From an uncultured Bacilli bacterium (GTDB lineage: Bacteria; Bacillota_I; Bacilli_A; RF39; UBA660), in NCBI GenBank assembly GCA_948552115.1, contig CAOWNX010000033.1:1-7592 (forward strand): a stretch of DNA of 7,592 nt, written 5' to 3'. Under the pieces are notes generated by a model that saw only the letters and a program-made list of their open reading frames with translations, had not been told where the DNA came from and ran no database searches. The position numbers and the translations under genes are program-made. This document shows, one piece after another, positions 1 to 6,319 of the stretch. How positions within the stretch are numbered: the first letter of the stretch is position 1; every line of letters starts with the position of its first letter.

Positions 1-690
1 TAAAAGATTGATTAAATTTAATGGTTCTACTTTTAATACTTCTAAGTCATTTAGGTATTGGAGAGATTTTTTTAAATCTTTCATGATTACTGCATCAATA
101 AATTTAAAGTTATTATCAACAATTGTTTTAGAAATTATTTGTTTTACTGTTTCTAGTTTTAGTTTCGTTGGTTTTTCATGATAAAGATTTAATTTTTGTA
201 TTTCATTGTAAATTAAATCGTAATTATTTAAACAAGATTGAATGATGTAATTGATGACATCTTTTTCAGCAAAATATTTGTAATCTACTAATAACTCTAC
301 CACTTTATTATATAATTCCAGTCCTTTCGGAGGAATGATTTGAAGTAATTGATATTTGTCTTTGATGATTTTGGTGATTTTTTTTCTTCCATCTAGAGGT
401 TCATAGGTTGTAAATATTATGGTACATAATGGATATGGTTGTTCTAAATAACGAAACAATCGTTCTTCTTCTTTTTCTTTTAATTTGCCAGATGCAAAAA
501 AATTAGCATTTTTCACAATGAGGTATTTCATTTCTCCAAACATAGAAACATAGGAAGCTTCGTTTAAGATATCTTCTATACTCGCTTCTTCCGCATTATA
601 AGTAATTATATTGGTTGAATTTTGGATTATTTGTTTGATTTGATTTTCGAGTAAAACCCAACTACTCGACTCGATTAAATATACGTTCAT
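1..690 (-). CDS. holA: DNA polymerase III delta subunit (clamp loader), C-terminus cut by window edge
   Basis: Delta is the clamp-loader subunit that opens the beta sliding clamp at replication forks. The frame is open from the ATG at 690 to base 1 (230 codons, no stop), so about 100 residues are missing compared with the usual 330-345. Visible family features are an N-terminal region with EASYVSMFGEMKYLIVKNA (about 44-62), matching the delta pattern of an aromatic-Gly turn followed by a 'xLIVxNA' strand, then TTYEPLDGRKK (94-104), the 'NEIQKLNLY' segment (162-170, family NEleKL) and the start of the collar domain with FIDAVIMKDLKKSL (197-210). The AAA+ core lacks a working Walker A, as expected for delta. 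The start is supported by an AAGAGGAGA ribosome site at 695-703. It lies just downstream of comEC on the same strand, the same order as in Bacillus subtilis (comEC then yqeN/holA). Assignment is by motif reading, without a database search. Confidence 0.85.
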   Translation of the reverse strand, partial: MNVYLIESSSWVLLENQIKQIIQNSTNIITYNAEEASIEDILNEASYVSMFGEMKYLIVKNANFFASGKLKEKEEERLFRYLEQPYPLCTIIFTTYEPLDGRKKITKIIKDKYQLLQIIPPKGLELYNKVVELLVDYKYFAEKDVINYIIQSCLNNYDLIYNEIQKLNLYHEKPTKLKLETVKQIISKTIVDNNFKFIDAVIMKDLKKSLQYLNDLEVLKVEPLNLINLL

Positions 691-707
691 GATATCTCCT
701 CTTCTAT

Positions 708-741
708 ATTTTAACATAACCTAGAGATTATGAATACGCAA
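708..741 (-). promoter_or_regulatory. candidate sigma-A-type promoter for holA
   Basis: Read on the minus strand, TTGCGT (736-741), a 17-nt spacer and TATGTT (713-718) give a weak -35/-10 pair. The overlapping TGTTAAAAT (708-716) is a better extended -10. Either would start transcription only about 10-16 nt before the holA ATG. Its position after the hairpin that follows comEC suggests holA can be expressed independently of the competence genes. This is motif matching in AT-rich DNA, so it is tentative. Confidence 0.35.
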
Positions 742-762
742 AAAGGAAAAGGACTTCCTTTT
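741..762 (-). terminator. weak hairpin between comEC and holA, possible terminator
   Basis: AAAAGGAA (741-748) and TTCCTTTT (755-762) form an 8-bp perfect stem with a 6-base loop. On the minus strand the 3' arm ends in a T run, but that run lies mostly within the stem and is followed by G, so termination would be weak. An alternative 6-bp register with a 4-base loop leaves CCTTTTT after the stem. It lies 34 bases past the comEC stop and before the holA promoter candidate. Confidence 0.4.
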
Positions 763-772
763 CTATATTTAA

Positions 773-788
773 ACATTATATATAATGT
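773..788. repeat. perfect 16-bp AT-rich palindrome
   Basis: ACATTATATATAATGT is its own reverse complement over 16 bases. It begins 8 bases past the comEC stop codon, upstream of the hairpin and promoter candidate for holA. It could be an operator, a small cruciform, or chance in AT-rich DNA; nothing else in the window repeats it. Confidence 0.5.
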
Positions 789-796
789 AATATATT

Positions 797-2860
797 TTAT
801 GGAGGACAAGTATTTATTGTGAATCCTTTTTGGTTTATTTTTATTTTTATTGTTCCATTTGTTTGAGTATTAAAAATCTTTATCTTGTGGTTTTCTAATT
901 TTTCAATTACTTCTTTGTGAGGATGATGATAAAAATTATTTCTCCCTGCACTAATGATGCCAATTTGAAATGAGATTTCGTTTAATAAATTATTTGAAGT
1001 ACTCGTTTTTGAACCATGATGTCCGACTTTTAAAATATTCGCTTGAATTTGATATTTTTTTAATATTTCTTCTTCTATCATTTGATTAGCGTCCCCCATA
1101 AATAAGGTGCAGGTTTGCCATAAACAGAGATGGATGATTTGACTATTTTGATTTTCTGATTTTTTTTCTTGTAATTGAAATCGATAGAGGAAGAAATGCT
1201 TGCTTTGATAATCTGTTACTATTTTTTCTGGATATTTTTCTGAGATTTCTTGTTCAATCCTATTAAGATTTCCTTGATTGAATAGGATTTTTTGTATTTT
1301 ATGATTTTCTAATAATGAAAGAATATTTCCAGAATGGTCTGTATCTCCATGAGATAAAACAACGACATTAATTTTTGTAATACCAAGACTTTTTAAAAAG
1401 GTGGAAATATTATTTTGTACTACTTTTGATGGTGGTCCAGTATCAATGAGAATAATTTCTTTTTGGTATGGAGATATGATCAAGGCACTATCTCCTTGTC
1501 CTACATCTAAAAAGTAAAGGTACCCATTGGGATTGAATTTCGGATGAATTTTCCAAAATAAAAGCAAAATAATGAGAAGTATTAAAAATTTGTTTTGATG
1601 AAAGTAAAAAATTAGTATTAAACAAAAATAGTAAATCATAACCACGAATATCGATATTTCAGGCATTGTTATTTCGCTTCCAGGGAATGATGCACACCAA
1701 ATGTTTCCTTGTTCTATTCCTTTTATTACAAGGTGTGATAAGAAATCCATAGAAGGAATGAAAAAATTTAGTATTAAGATAGGAAATAATATCGTTGTAA
1801 TGATAGGTATCCATATTATATTATTTAGAATTGACCAAGGATTAATGGAATAACACGATTTTATGGTTATGGGTAAACTAAATAAAAAAATTATTATTCC
1901 AGTATGGACAATTTGATAAAAATTTTGATGTTTTTTAGAAGTACAATACAATAATGCAAAAGACAAAATAAAGGAATAATAAAAACTGATGTTCCAAATA
2001 CAATACGGATTTTTCCAAATATTTATCAATAAATTGTAATAATAAAGTATTTTTGTTGATAGATTCAGATGAGTCATTTTATTTATCGTGAGAAGACAAA
2101 TCATTGTATAAGCTCTACTACTTGAAATCGATGAATTTAACATCAAATAATAAATACTTATAGCAATTAAAGTTATTCCTAATGCTTTAGTTTCTTTTTT
2201 TATTTTTCTCTTGATACAGCTATAGACGATATGATAAATCATATAAAAATGCATTCCAGAAATAGCAAAAATATGACTAATCCCATTTTTTTGATAAATT
2301 TTGGTTATTTCTTGATTATCTTTTGTATTAATTCCTAATATTATTTTTTTTAAATAATATTGATGTTTCGATTTTTCACATTGCTTAAATAGTTTTTCTT
2401 TTCCTTTGGCCCACCAATTTCCTTTTTTTAATTCTTTCATGAAATCAATTTGAATTGTATAAAATATTTTTTGACTTTTCAAATAATCTTGATAAGAAAA
2501 TGTATGAGGAATCGTATTTTTCGTAGGAATTTGAACAGTTCCTTGAATTTCTAAATTTGTTCCAAACTTTATTATTTCTTCTATATGAGTTTTTTCTTTT
2601 TCTTTAAATGTATAATATCCTATCATTTTGTTCTTTTTGGTTTGAAATTCTATTTTTATACTATTTTTTTCTTGCCATTCGTAATAAGTAATTTTCCCAT
2701 TTATCATTATTTTTTCATTATGATTTAAGACAAGAAAAGGATTATTGTTTTTTTCCCAGCAATATAAAGCACAAAAAATTCCAAGTAAAATGAAACATGT
2801 TTTAGAGGATAATATCTTCTTTAATTTTTTCGTATAGGGATTCCCCAATTCCTGGAACAT
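797..2860 (-). CDS. comEC: ComEC/Rec2-family DNA-uptake channel protein
   Basis: ComEC is the inner-membrane channel that brings single-stranded DNA into the cytoplasm during natural transformation. The 687-residue product is somewhat shorter than B. subtilis ComEC (about 776). It has an N-terminal hydrophobic segment (about 21-35), a soluble OB-fold-like region (about 50-140), then the multi-helix Competence domain with the signature GISHIFAISGMH (193-204) and many membrane segments up to about 436. The C-terminal part is a metallo-beta-lactamase-like domain: LDVGQGDSALI (451-461), SHGDTDH (503-509), GDANQ (589-593), HHGSK (614-618) and NNFYHHPH (641-648). All expected metal-ligand motifs look intact, so a nuclease role for this domain is possible. 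The ATG at 2860 overlaps the 3' end of comEA by 59 bases. Only a weak GGAAG site precedes it, which suggests translational coupling. No comEB-like gene lies between comEA and comEC. Confidence 0.95.
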   Translation of the reverse strand: MFQELGNPYTKKLKKILSSKTCFILLGIFCALYCWEKNNNPFLVLNHNEKIMINGKITYYEWQEKNSIKIEFQTKKNKMIGYYTFKEKEKTHIEEIIKFGTNLEIQGTVQIPTKNTIPHTFSYQDYLKSQKIFYTIQIDFMKELKKGNWWAKGKEKLFKQCEKSKHQYYLKKIILGINTKDNQEITKIYQKNGISHIFAISGMHFYMIYHIVYSCIKRKIKKETKALGITLIAISIYYLMLNSSISSSRAYTMICLLTINKMTHLNLSTKILYYYNLLINIWKNPYCIWNISFYYSFILSFALLYCTSKKHQNFYQIVHTGIIIFLFSLPITIKSCYSINPWSILNNIIWIPIITTILFPILILNFFIPSMDFLSHLVIKGIEQGNIWCASFPGSEITMPEISIFVVMIYYFCLILIFYFHQNKFLILLIILLLFWKIHPKFNPNGYLYFLDVGQGDSALIISPYQKEIILIDTGPPSKVVQNNISTFLKSLGITKINVVVLSHGDTDHSGNILSLLENHKIQKILFNQGNLNRIEQEISEKYPEKIVTDYQSKHFFLYRFQLQEKKSENQNSQIIHLCLWQTCTLFMGDANQMIEEEILKKYQIQANILKVGHHGSKTSTSNNLLNEISFQIGIISAGRNNFYHHPHKEVIEKLENHKIKIFNTQTNGTIKIKINQKGFTINTCPP

Positions 2861-3509
2861 TGATTAGTTCTTCCAAACTGTGAAATTCTCCATTTTCTTG
2901 ACGATATTGTATAATACTTTTGGCTTTCGATTCTCCGATTCCATCTAACTCCATTAGTTCTTCTAAACTCGCGTTATTAATGGATATTTTTTCTTTTGAT
3001 TTTGGTATTTCTCCTTCTGTAATTACCGATTCTTTCTCTTGAATTTCTTTACTAATTTCTCCACTATATTCATTTTTAACGGAACAAGTATTTTTTTCTA
3101 AATATTCTTTTTCTGTAAAAATATATATTACCATTTCGTCTTCTACTTTTTTACTTAAGTTAATATTTTTCGTTGTAGCGGTATCTTTTAATCCTCCTGC
3201 TAGTGCTATGATTTCGTAAATTCTACTCTCTTTTTCTACCTGATATACATTTGGATTATTGACTGCACCTTTAATATCTACTGTTATTTCTTTTTTTACT
3301 TCTACTTCTTCTTTCTCCATCGGTTCTTCTTTAATTTCTACTTTTTCTTCCATTTTTGATTCGCTCTGATAAGTTCCTGCATCGGTTATCATGTTTTGAT
3401 TATCTTTCATTTCTTCTTGTCGTAAGGCAATAATCCCTCCACATCCTCCAATTAATAAAATTATCATAGCTACCACAAACCGTTTGTGATGATAAATAAA
3501 ATCTGTCAT
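2802..3509 (-). CDS. comEA: ComEA-family competence DNA receptor with SLBB and helix-hairpin-helix domains
   Basis: ComEA is the membrane-anchored extracytoplasmic protein that binds double-stranded DNA and passes it to ComEC. The frame extends upstream to a TTG at 3524, but the AAGGAGG ribosome site (3515-3521) lies inside that extension, so the ATG at 3509 is the real start (235 aa). The protein has a short cytoplasmic N-terminus, one membrane anchor (about 11-29), a Glu/Lys-rich linker (51-75), an SLBB domain (about 75-132, with DIKGAV and IIALAGGL), a second charged linker, and a C-terminal DNA-binding HhH pair (174-235) with LDGIGES (188-194) and VPGIGES (218-224). It follows ftsW by 48 bases with no terminator seen. 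A 12-bp inverted repeat brackets its SD and start codon. Confidence 0.95.
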   Translation of the reverse strand: MTDFIYHHKRFVVAMIILLIGGCGGIIALRQEEMKDNQNMITDAGTYQSESKMEEKVEIKEEPMEKEEVEVKKEITVDIKGAVNNPNVYQVEKESRIYEIIALAGGLKDTATTKNINLSKKVEDEMVIYIFTEKEYLEKNTCSVKNEYSGEISKEIQEKESVITEGEIPKSKEKISINNASLEELMELDGIGESKAKSIIQYRQENGEFHSLEELINVPGIGESLYEKIKEDIIL

Positions 3510-3553
3510 ATTTTCCTCCTTCAATCATATTATTTCAGGTTTATGACAGATTT
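3499..3553 (-). promoter_or_regulatory. 12-bp inverted repeat that could hide the comEA start codon
   Basis: On the minus strand AAATCTGTCATA (3553 to 3542) and TATGACAGATTT (3510 to 3499) are perfect reverse complements, separated by 31 bases. The right arm contains the comEA ATG (3509-3507) and its first codons; the SD AAGGAGG (3521-3515) lies in the loop. In mRNA reading through from ftsW, the stem would pair the start codon. A transcript starting at the nearby -10-like box (3527-3532) would lack the left arm and so escape it. The repeat itself is plain in the sequence; the regulatory role is inferred. It could instead be a DNA operator. Confidence 0.55.
3515..3532 (-). promoter_or_regulatory. 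comEA: comEA start signals: SD that fixes the start, and a -10-like box
   Basis: AAGGAGG (3515-3521) lies 5 bases before the ATG at 3509, an ideal position that rules out the upstream TTG start. TAATAT (3527-3532) is a -10-like hexamer 17 bases before the ATG, but no good -35 is seen at the right distance (GGAAAT at 3550-3555). The SD is secure; the promoter is weak. Confidence 0.5.
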
Positions 3554-3557
3554 CCTT

Positions 3558-4721
3558 TTAAATTTTTCCTAAATTTGCAATTTCTTTTTTTGTTTGATGA
3601 TTTTTGGTATCAATTGCCACACGTTGTACTACAAATGTCATTAAAAGTAAATTGATGGTCGAAGATCCTCCATAACTTAAGAATGGTACAGGAACTCCAG
3701 TTAAAGGAATTAAAGCTAATATTCCTAAAAAGTTAATTAATAAATGGATTAAAATCAGTAAAAAGGTTCCATATGCTAAAATTGCGCCTCTTGGATTATC
3801 CGCATTTTTGGCAATTTTTAAAATCCGGTAAAGTATGAATCCGTATCCTATAATTACTACAATCCCAGCAATTAATCCTAATTCTTCTATGAGAATTGGA
3901 AAGATAAAATCGGTATGAGCTTCTGGTAAATATAAATATTTTTGCGTAGAGTTTCCAAGTCCTACACCAAATAAACCGCCATTATGAATTGCAATAAATC
4001 CATTACATACTTGATATCCTGTTTTTTCTGTATATCTAGAACAAGGATTTCGGAATTCAAATCTACTCATTTGGACCGAATTAATTAACTCTTTTCCACT
4101 ATATAATAATAATCCAACACATAAAATTGCGCCGATAATTAGTGTTTTTATCAGTTTCATTTTTCCGGATTTATCGATGGGAATGGAGAAAAATACAAAA
4201 AATGAAATCCCTGCAATAATGATTGCGCCTCCTAAATCGGGTTGCATCGCTACTAAGACAAAAACTAAAATTGCAAGAGCCATTGGAATTAAATTATAAT
4301 AAATTGTATTTTTCTTTCGTAAACTTTTGTTATAGAATACTGCCATATACATAATTAATACTGATTTTGCAAATTCGCTCGGCTGAAAATTAAAGAAACC
4401 GAGACGGTACCAACTTTGTGCTCCATTGGTGATTTTTCCATAAATAAATAGCCCAATCAATGAAACGATAATTCCTATCATTAATAACGGTGTAAAATAT
4501 TTATATTTTTCGGTTGGTATTCTTAAAATGATAATAAATCCTACGAAAAACGACGCCAAGATAAAAAGGGCTTGACGAATAAAAAAATGAGATGATGGTA
4601 CTTGATAGCGTAATACAGCAGAAACACTTGAGGCACTCAAAATCATTATTAGCCCAAGAATGGAGTAAATAATTGTTAAAATTAGTAGTGGTTTGTCCAT
4701 TTTACTAATGAGATTTTTCAT
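3558..4721 (-). CDS. ftsW: SEDS-family peptidoglycan glycosyltransferase, FtsW-type (FtsW/RodA/SpoVE)
   Basis: SEDS proteins polymerise lipid II into glycan strands together with a class B penicillin-binding protein. The 387-residue protein is all-helical with about ten membrane segments. Family marks are the early SASSVSA (29-35) and IRQ (48-50), FQPSEFAKS (112-120), PDLGGA (161-166), GYQVCNGFIAIHNGGLFGVG (235-254), LPEAHTDFIF (265-274), where D271 corresponds to the catalytic Asp, and PFLSYGGSS (346-354). The N-terminal SASS motif and HTDFIF favour FtsW or SpoVE over RodA, but the subfamily is not certain. The frame opens at a TTG (4769); the ATG at 4721 is chosen because AGGTGAGG precedes it closely. 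Odd point: two cysteines (C227, C239) in the large extracytoplasmic loop next to the active site. comEA follows 48 bases downstream on the same strand. Confidence 0.9.
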   Translation of the reverse strand: MKNLISKMDKPLLILTIIYSILGLIMILSASSVSAVLRYQVPSSHFFIRQALFILASFFVGFIIILRIPTEKYKYFTPLLMIGIIVSLIGLFIYGKITNGAQSWYRLGFFNFQPSEFAKSVLIMYMAVFYNKSLRKKNTIYYNLIPMALAILVFVLVAMQPDLGGAIIIAGISFFVFFSIPIDKSGKMKLIKTLIIGAILCVGLLLYSGKELINSVQMSRFEFRNPCSRYTEKTGYQVCNGFIAIHNGGLFGVGLGNSTQKYLYLPEAHTDFIFPILIEELGLIAGIVVIIGYGFILYRILKIAKNADNPRGAILAYGTFLLILIHLLINFLGILALIPLTGVPVPFLSYGGSSTINLLLMTFVVQRVAIDTKNHQTKKEIANLGKI

Positions 4722-4737
4722 ATCCTCACCTACTTTT

Positions 4738-4766
4738 ATTTTATCATAGAATGTTTCGATTGAAAA
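4738..4766 (-). promoter_or_regulatory. candidate sigma-A promoter for ftsW
   Basis: On the minus strand TTTTCA (4761-4766; 4 of 6 to TTGACA), a 17-nt spacer and TAAAAT (4738-4743; 5 of 6) with an extended TGA just upstream (4744-4746) form a good vegetative promoter. Start would fall near 4731, the first base of the AGGTGA ribosome site, giving a leader of about 10 nt. Confidence 0.55.
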
Positions 4767-4781
4767 CAAGAGCCTTTTTTC

Positions 4782-4810
4782 TTGACAATTTTTAATTTTA
4801 GAATTTTGAT
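4782..4810 (+). promoter_or_regulatory. candidate promoter for the tiny membrane protein gene
   Basis: TTGACA (4782-4787) is a perfect -35, with TTTGAT (4805-4810; 4 of 6) after a 17-nt spacer. Start would be near 4817, leaving a leader of about 60 nt. Nearer the gene, AATACACTA (4842-4850) resembles the -10 boxes of the mother-cell sporulation factors sigma-E (CATACAnT) and sigma-K (CATAnnnTA), with one mismatch, but no convincing matching -35 is seen. Which one is used cannot be told from sequence. Confidence 0.4.
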
Positions 4811-4829
4811 GATTTTATTGAGTCAAAAT
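4803..4829. repeat. 7-bp inverted repeat (ATTTTGA-N13-TCAAAAT) over the promoter candidate
   Basis: ATTTTGA (4803-4809) and TCAAAAT (4823-4829) are perfect inverted copies spaced about two helical turns centre to centre. The left copy overlaps the -10 and the right copy lies just past the expected start, which is operator-like placement. A second overlapping hairpin, TGATTTT (4810-4816) with AAAATCA (4825-4831), is also possible. Confidence 0.35.
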
Positions 4830-4878
4830 CACCCTTCTTTTAATACACTATATTAGATACATAAAGGAGGTAAAATAT

Positions 4879-5073
4879 ATGTATTATTACGGAAATAATG
4901 GATATTATGGCAACGGTTATGGATATCAACAACCTTGTTGTAATACAGGATATGCTGGATATACTTCTGGTTATGGAGTAGGAGCAGCTATCTGGATTGT
5001 TTTATTTATTTTACTTGTTATCATTATTGGTGCTGGCTGGAGTTTCGGCGGTAACGGATATAACAATAACTAA
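4879..5073 (+). CDS. YjcZ-type tiny Gly/Tyr-rich single-pass membrane protein
   Basis: The 64-residue product has a Gly/Tyr/Asn-rich N-terminus (1-34) with a CC pair at 20-21, one strongly hydrophobic helix (about 35-54, with VLFILLVIIIGAGW), and a short Gly/Asn-rich tail. This layout and the 'IVLFILLVII' helix match the YjcZ family of tiny Bacillus membrane proteins, usually labelled sporulation-related, though with no defined biochemical role. The start is secured by AAAGGAGGT (4863-4871), 7 bases before the ATG. The gene stands alone on the plus strand, divergent from ftsW and closed by a strong terminator that overlaps the end of the convergent MYG1-family gene. The function is unknown; the family match is by pattern only. 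Confidence 0.75.
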   Translation: MYYYGNNGYYGNGYGYQQPCCNTGYAGYTSGYGVGAAIWIVLFILLVIIIGAGWSFGGNGYNNN

Positions 5074-5076
5074 TTG

Positions 5077-5105
5077 AAAAAAGAACTAAGTTTAGTTCTT
5101 TTTTT
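5077..5105. terminator. bidirectional intrinsic terminator between convergent genes
   Basis: AAAAAAGAACT (5077-5087) and AGTTCTTTTTT (5094-5104) form an 11-bp perfect stem with a 6-base loop and a T run on either strand. It starts 4 bases after the tiny membrane protein stop. It includes the last codons and stop (5092-5094) of the opposing MYG1-family gene, so the Lys-Lys-Asn tail of that protein is encoded by a terminator arm. Confidence 0.85.
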
Positions 5106-6000
5106 GTTCGATCGCTAGGTAGGCAATTTTCTTTGCATCTTCTAGTGTATCACAAGCACATAAAAATAATCCTATGTGACAAAAGCGAAATGTTTCTACT
5201 AGCGTTAATTCATATAATTCTTCTTTGGTTTTTCCACCCCATTCGCTCGGAAAATTTAAACGATTTTCATGGGTTTCTTTTGATTTTAAAATAGCTTGTA
5301 TATTGTATCCTCCTCGATTGGAAGGATAAATACAATAGTATAAGCTTTTTCCGCTCTCTTCTTTACTATTTAATACAAAATCCATATAAGGCATGTATTG
5401 TTCTAATAATAAAATGTGATTTTGACTTTGTTTGATTTTTTGTTCTATGATATCTTTTGCCTTCATTTTATCTAAAATTCGGGTTTCGATTCGATTAAAT
5501 ATTTTTTCCCCCACAAACAATGCACTTTCAAATGCCTCATTACTTGTTTTTTCTTCTTTCCATGTTGGATTAAAGAGTTCTATGAGTTGTGGAAGGCTTA
5601 ATAGGTTATAAGTTGTTTCTTTTTTGGGAAATATTCCATTGTCAATGGCATCTACTTGTAAAATGAATTCCTGTAAAAACATTTCGTAGCAAGTGTTCAA
5701 ATCTTTTACTTGTTTGGTTTTTAGATAGTCTTTTCCAAATTTTTCAAATAATAAGCCGAAAGAAGAATATTTGATTCCATTTTCTCTTATTTTGGCATCG
5801 ACTCCATGATGATCAAATTCTCCTAGCCCAATGTCATATATTATTTTACCTTGGATATTTTCTTCTAAATTATTGGTTCGATATAAATAAATATCTTTCA
5901 TTTTTGATAAAAAAATCGTAGAAAAGATGTCGTCTGCATGAAAGGAACCAGCATGTGTTATGGCATTTGCTTCTTCTATTGATTCTACTAATTTAATCAT
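5092..6000 (-). CDS. MYG1-family (UPF0160) DHH-type metal-dependent phosphoesterase/exonuclease
   Basis: The protein resembles MYG1, a DHH-superfamily protein; the eukaryotic member is reported as a 3'-5' RNA exonuclease, while bacterial members are poorly studied. Visible features are THAGSFHADDIFS (15-27; family TH.G.FHxDE), YRTNN (40-44), YDIGLGEFDHHG (55-66) with the DHH triad at 63-65, SSFGLLFEKFG after it, and a C-terminal FPSEWGG (250-256) followed by RFCHIGLFL (family FvH.sgFi). H21, D23 and the DHH residues are likely metal ligands. At 302 aa it is close to family length. The frame extends upstream, but GGAGG precedes the ATG at 6000, which overlaps the TGA of the MazG-like gene as ATGA, so that start is chosen. 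Translation is probably coupled to the upstream gene. It is likely cytoplasmic, with no signal peptide. Confidence 0.85.
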   Translation of the reverse strand: MIKLVESIEEANAITHAGSFHADDIFSTIFLSKMKDIYLYRTNNLEENIQGKIIYDIGLGEFDHHGVDAKIRENGIKYSSFGLLFEKFGKDYLKTKQVKDLNTCYEMFLQEFILQVDAIDNGIFPKKETTYNLLSLPQLIELFNPTWKEEKTSNEAFESALFVGEKIFNRIETRILDKMKAKDIIEQKIKQSQNHILLLEQYMPYMDFVLNSKEESGKSLYYCIYPSNRGGYNIQAILKSKETHENRLNFPSEWGGKTKEELYELTLVETFRFCHIGLFLCACDTLEDAKKIAYLAIEQKKN

Positions 6001-6302
6001 TTGTCCTCCATATAGATACTTTTTCGATGATATTTTACAGCATTTAATTCTTCTTTTAATATGGCACATTCTTCTAAATCTACTTCAAAAATATTGGCAA
6101 GTCCTACTAAATAATATAATACATCATAAAATTCTTCTTCGACACTACCTTTGATACTTCCGATTTCTTTCATTCTTCTTTTTTTGCGAATGGTGGAAGA
6201 TAATTCTCCAATTTCTTCGATTAATTTATAGAAATACGTTTCAATATTTTTATCCGTGTCATCAACCGTTTTGATTCTTCTTTGTAATTCCCTTAACTCC
6301 AT
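5997..6302 (-). CDS. MazG-like all-alpha nucleotide pyrophosphohydrolase
   Basis: This family removes pyrophosphate from (d)NTPs, often non-canonical ones, using Mg2+ held by an EExxE plus ExxD motif. Here these are EEIGE (29-33) and EFYD (57-60), in a small helical protein of 101 residues, the size of a single MazG-like domain. The frame opens at a GTG (6311), but AGGTGA (6308-6313) sits 5 bases before the ATG at 6302, so the ATG is preferred. The gene ends in TGA, overlapping the next gene's ATG by 4 bases, and shares a transcript with the MYG1-family gene. A good sigma-A promoter lies just upstream. Substrate cannot be told from sequence. Confidence 0.85.
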   Translation of the reverse strand: MELRELQRRIKTVDDTDKNIETYFYKLIEEIGELSSTIRKKRRMKEIGSIKGSVEEEFYDVLYYLVGLANIFEVDLEECAILKEELNAVKYHRKSIYMEDK

Positions 6303-6319
6303 TTTTTTCACCTACATTT

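Noticed and set aside
3510..3524. TTG start extending ComEA by five residues
   Set aside because: The extension contains the AAGGAGG ribosome site itself; the ATG at 3509 is correctly spaced from it.
4722..4769. TTG start extending the SEDS protein by 16 residues
   Set aside because: The extension covers the -10 box and the AGGTGAGG site, and family homology begins after the ATG at 4721.
4722..4878. Riboswitch or small RNA in the ftsW/tiny-protein divergent gap
   Set aside because: Only short AT-rich inverted repeats are present; no known riboswitch core or GC-rich folded element is visible.
5997..6000. Mollicutes genetic code (UGA as Trp)
   Set aside because: The MazG-like gene ends at TGA exactly where the next gene starts with its own SD, and all Trp codons checked are TGG.
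6001..6069. 23-residue N-terminal extension of the MYG1-family protein
   Set aside because: It lies inside the MazG-like coding region in another frame; the GGAGG site and ATGA overlap support the start at 6000.
5960..6154. 64-aa open frame on the plus strand
   Set aside because: It is antisense to the junction of the MazG-like and MYG1-family genes, has no clear ribosome site and shows no family pattern.
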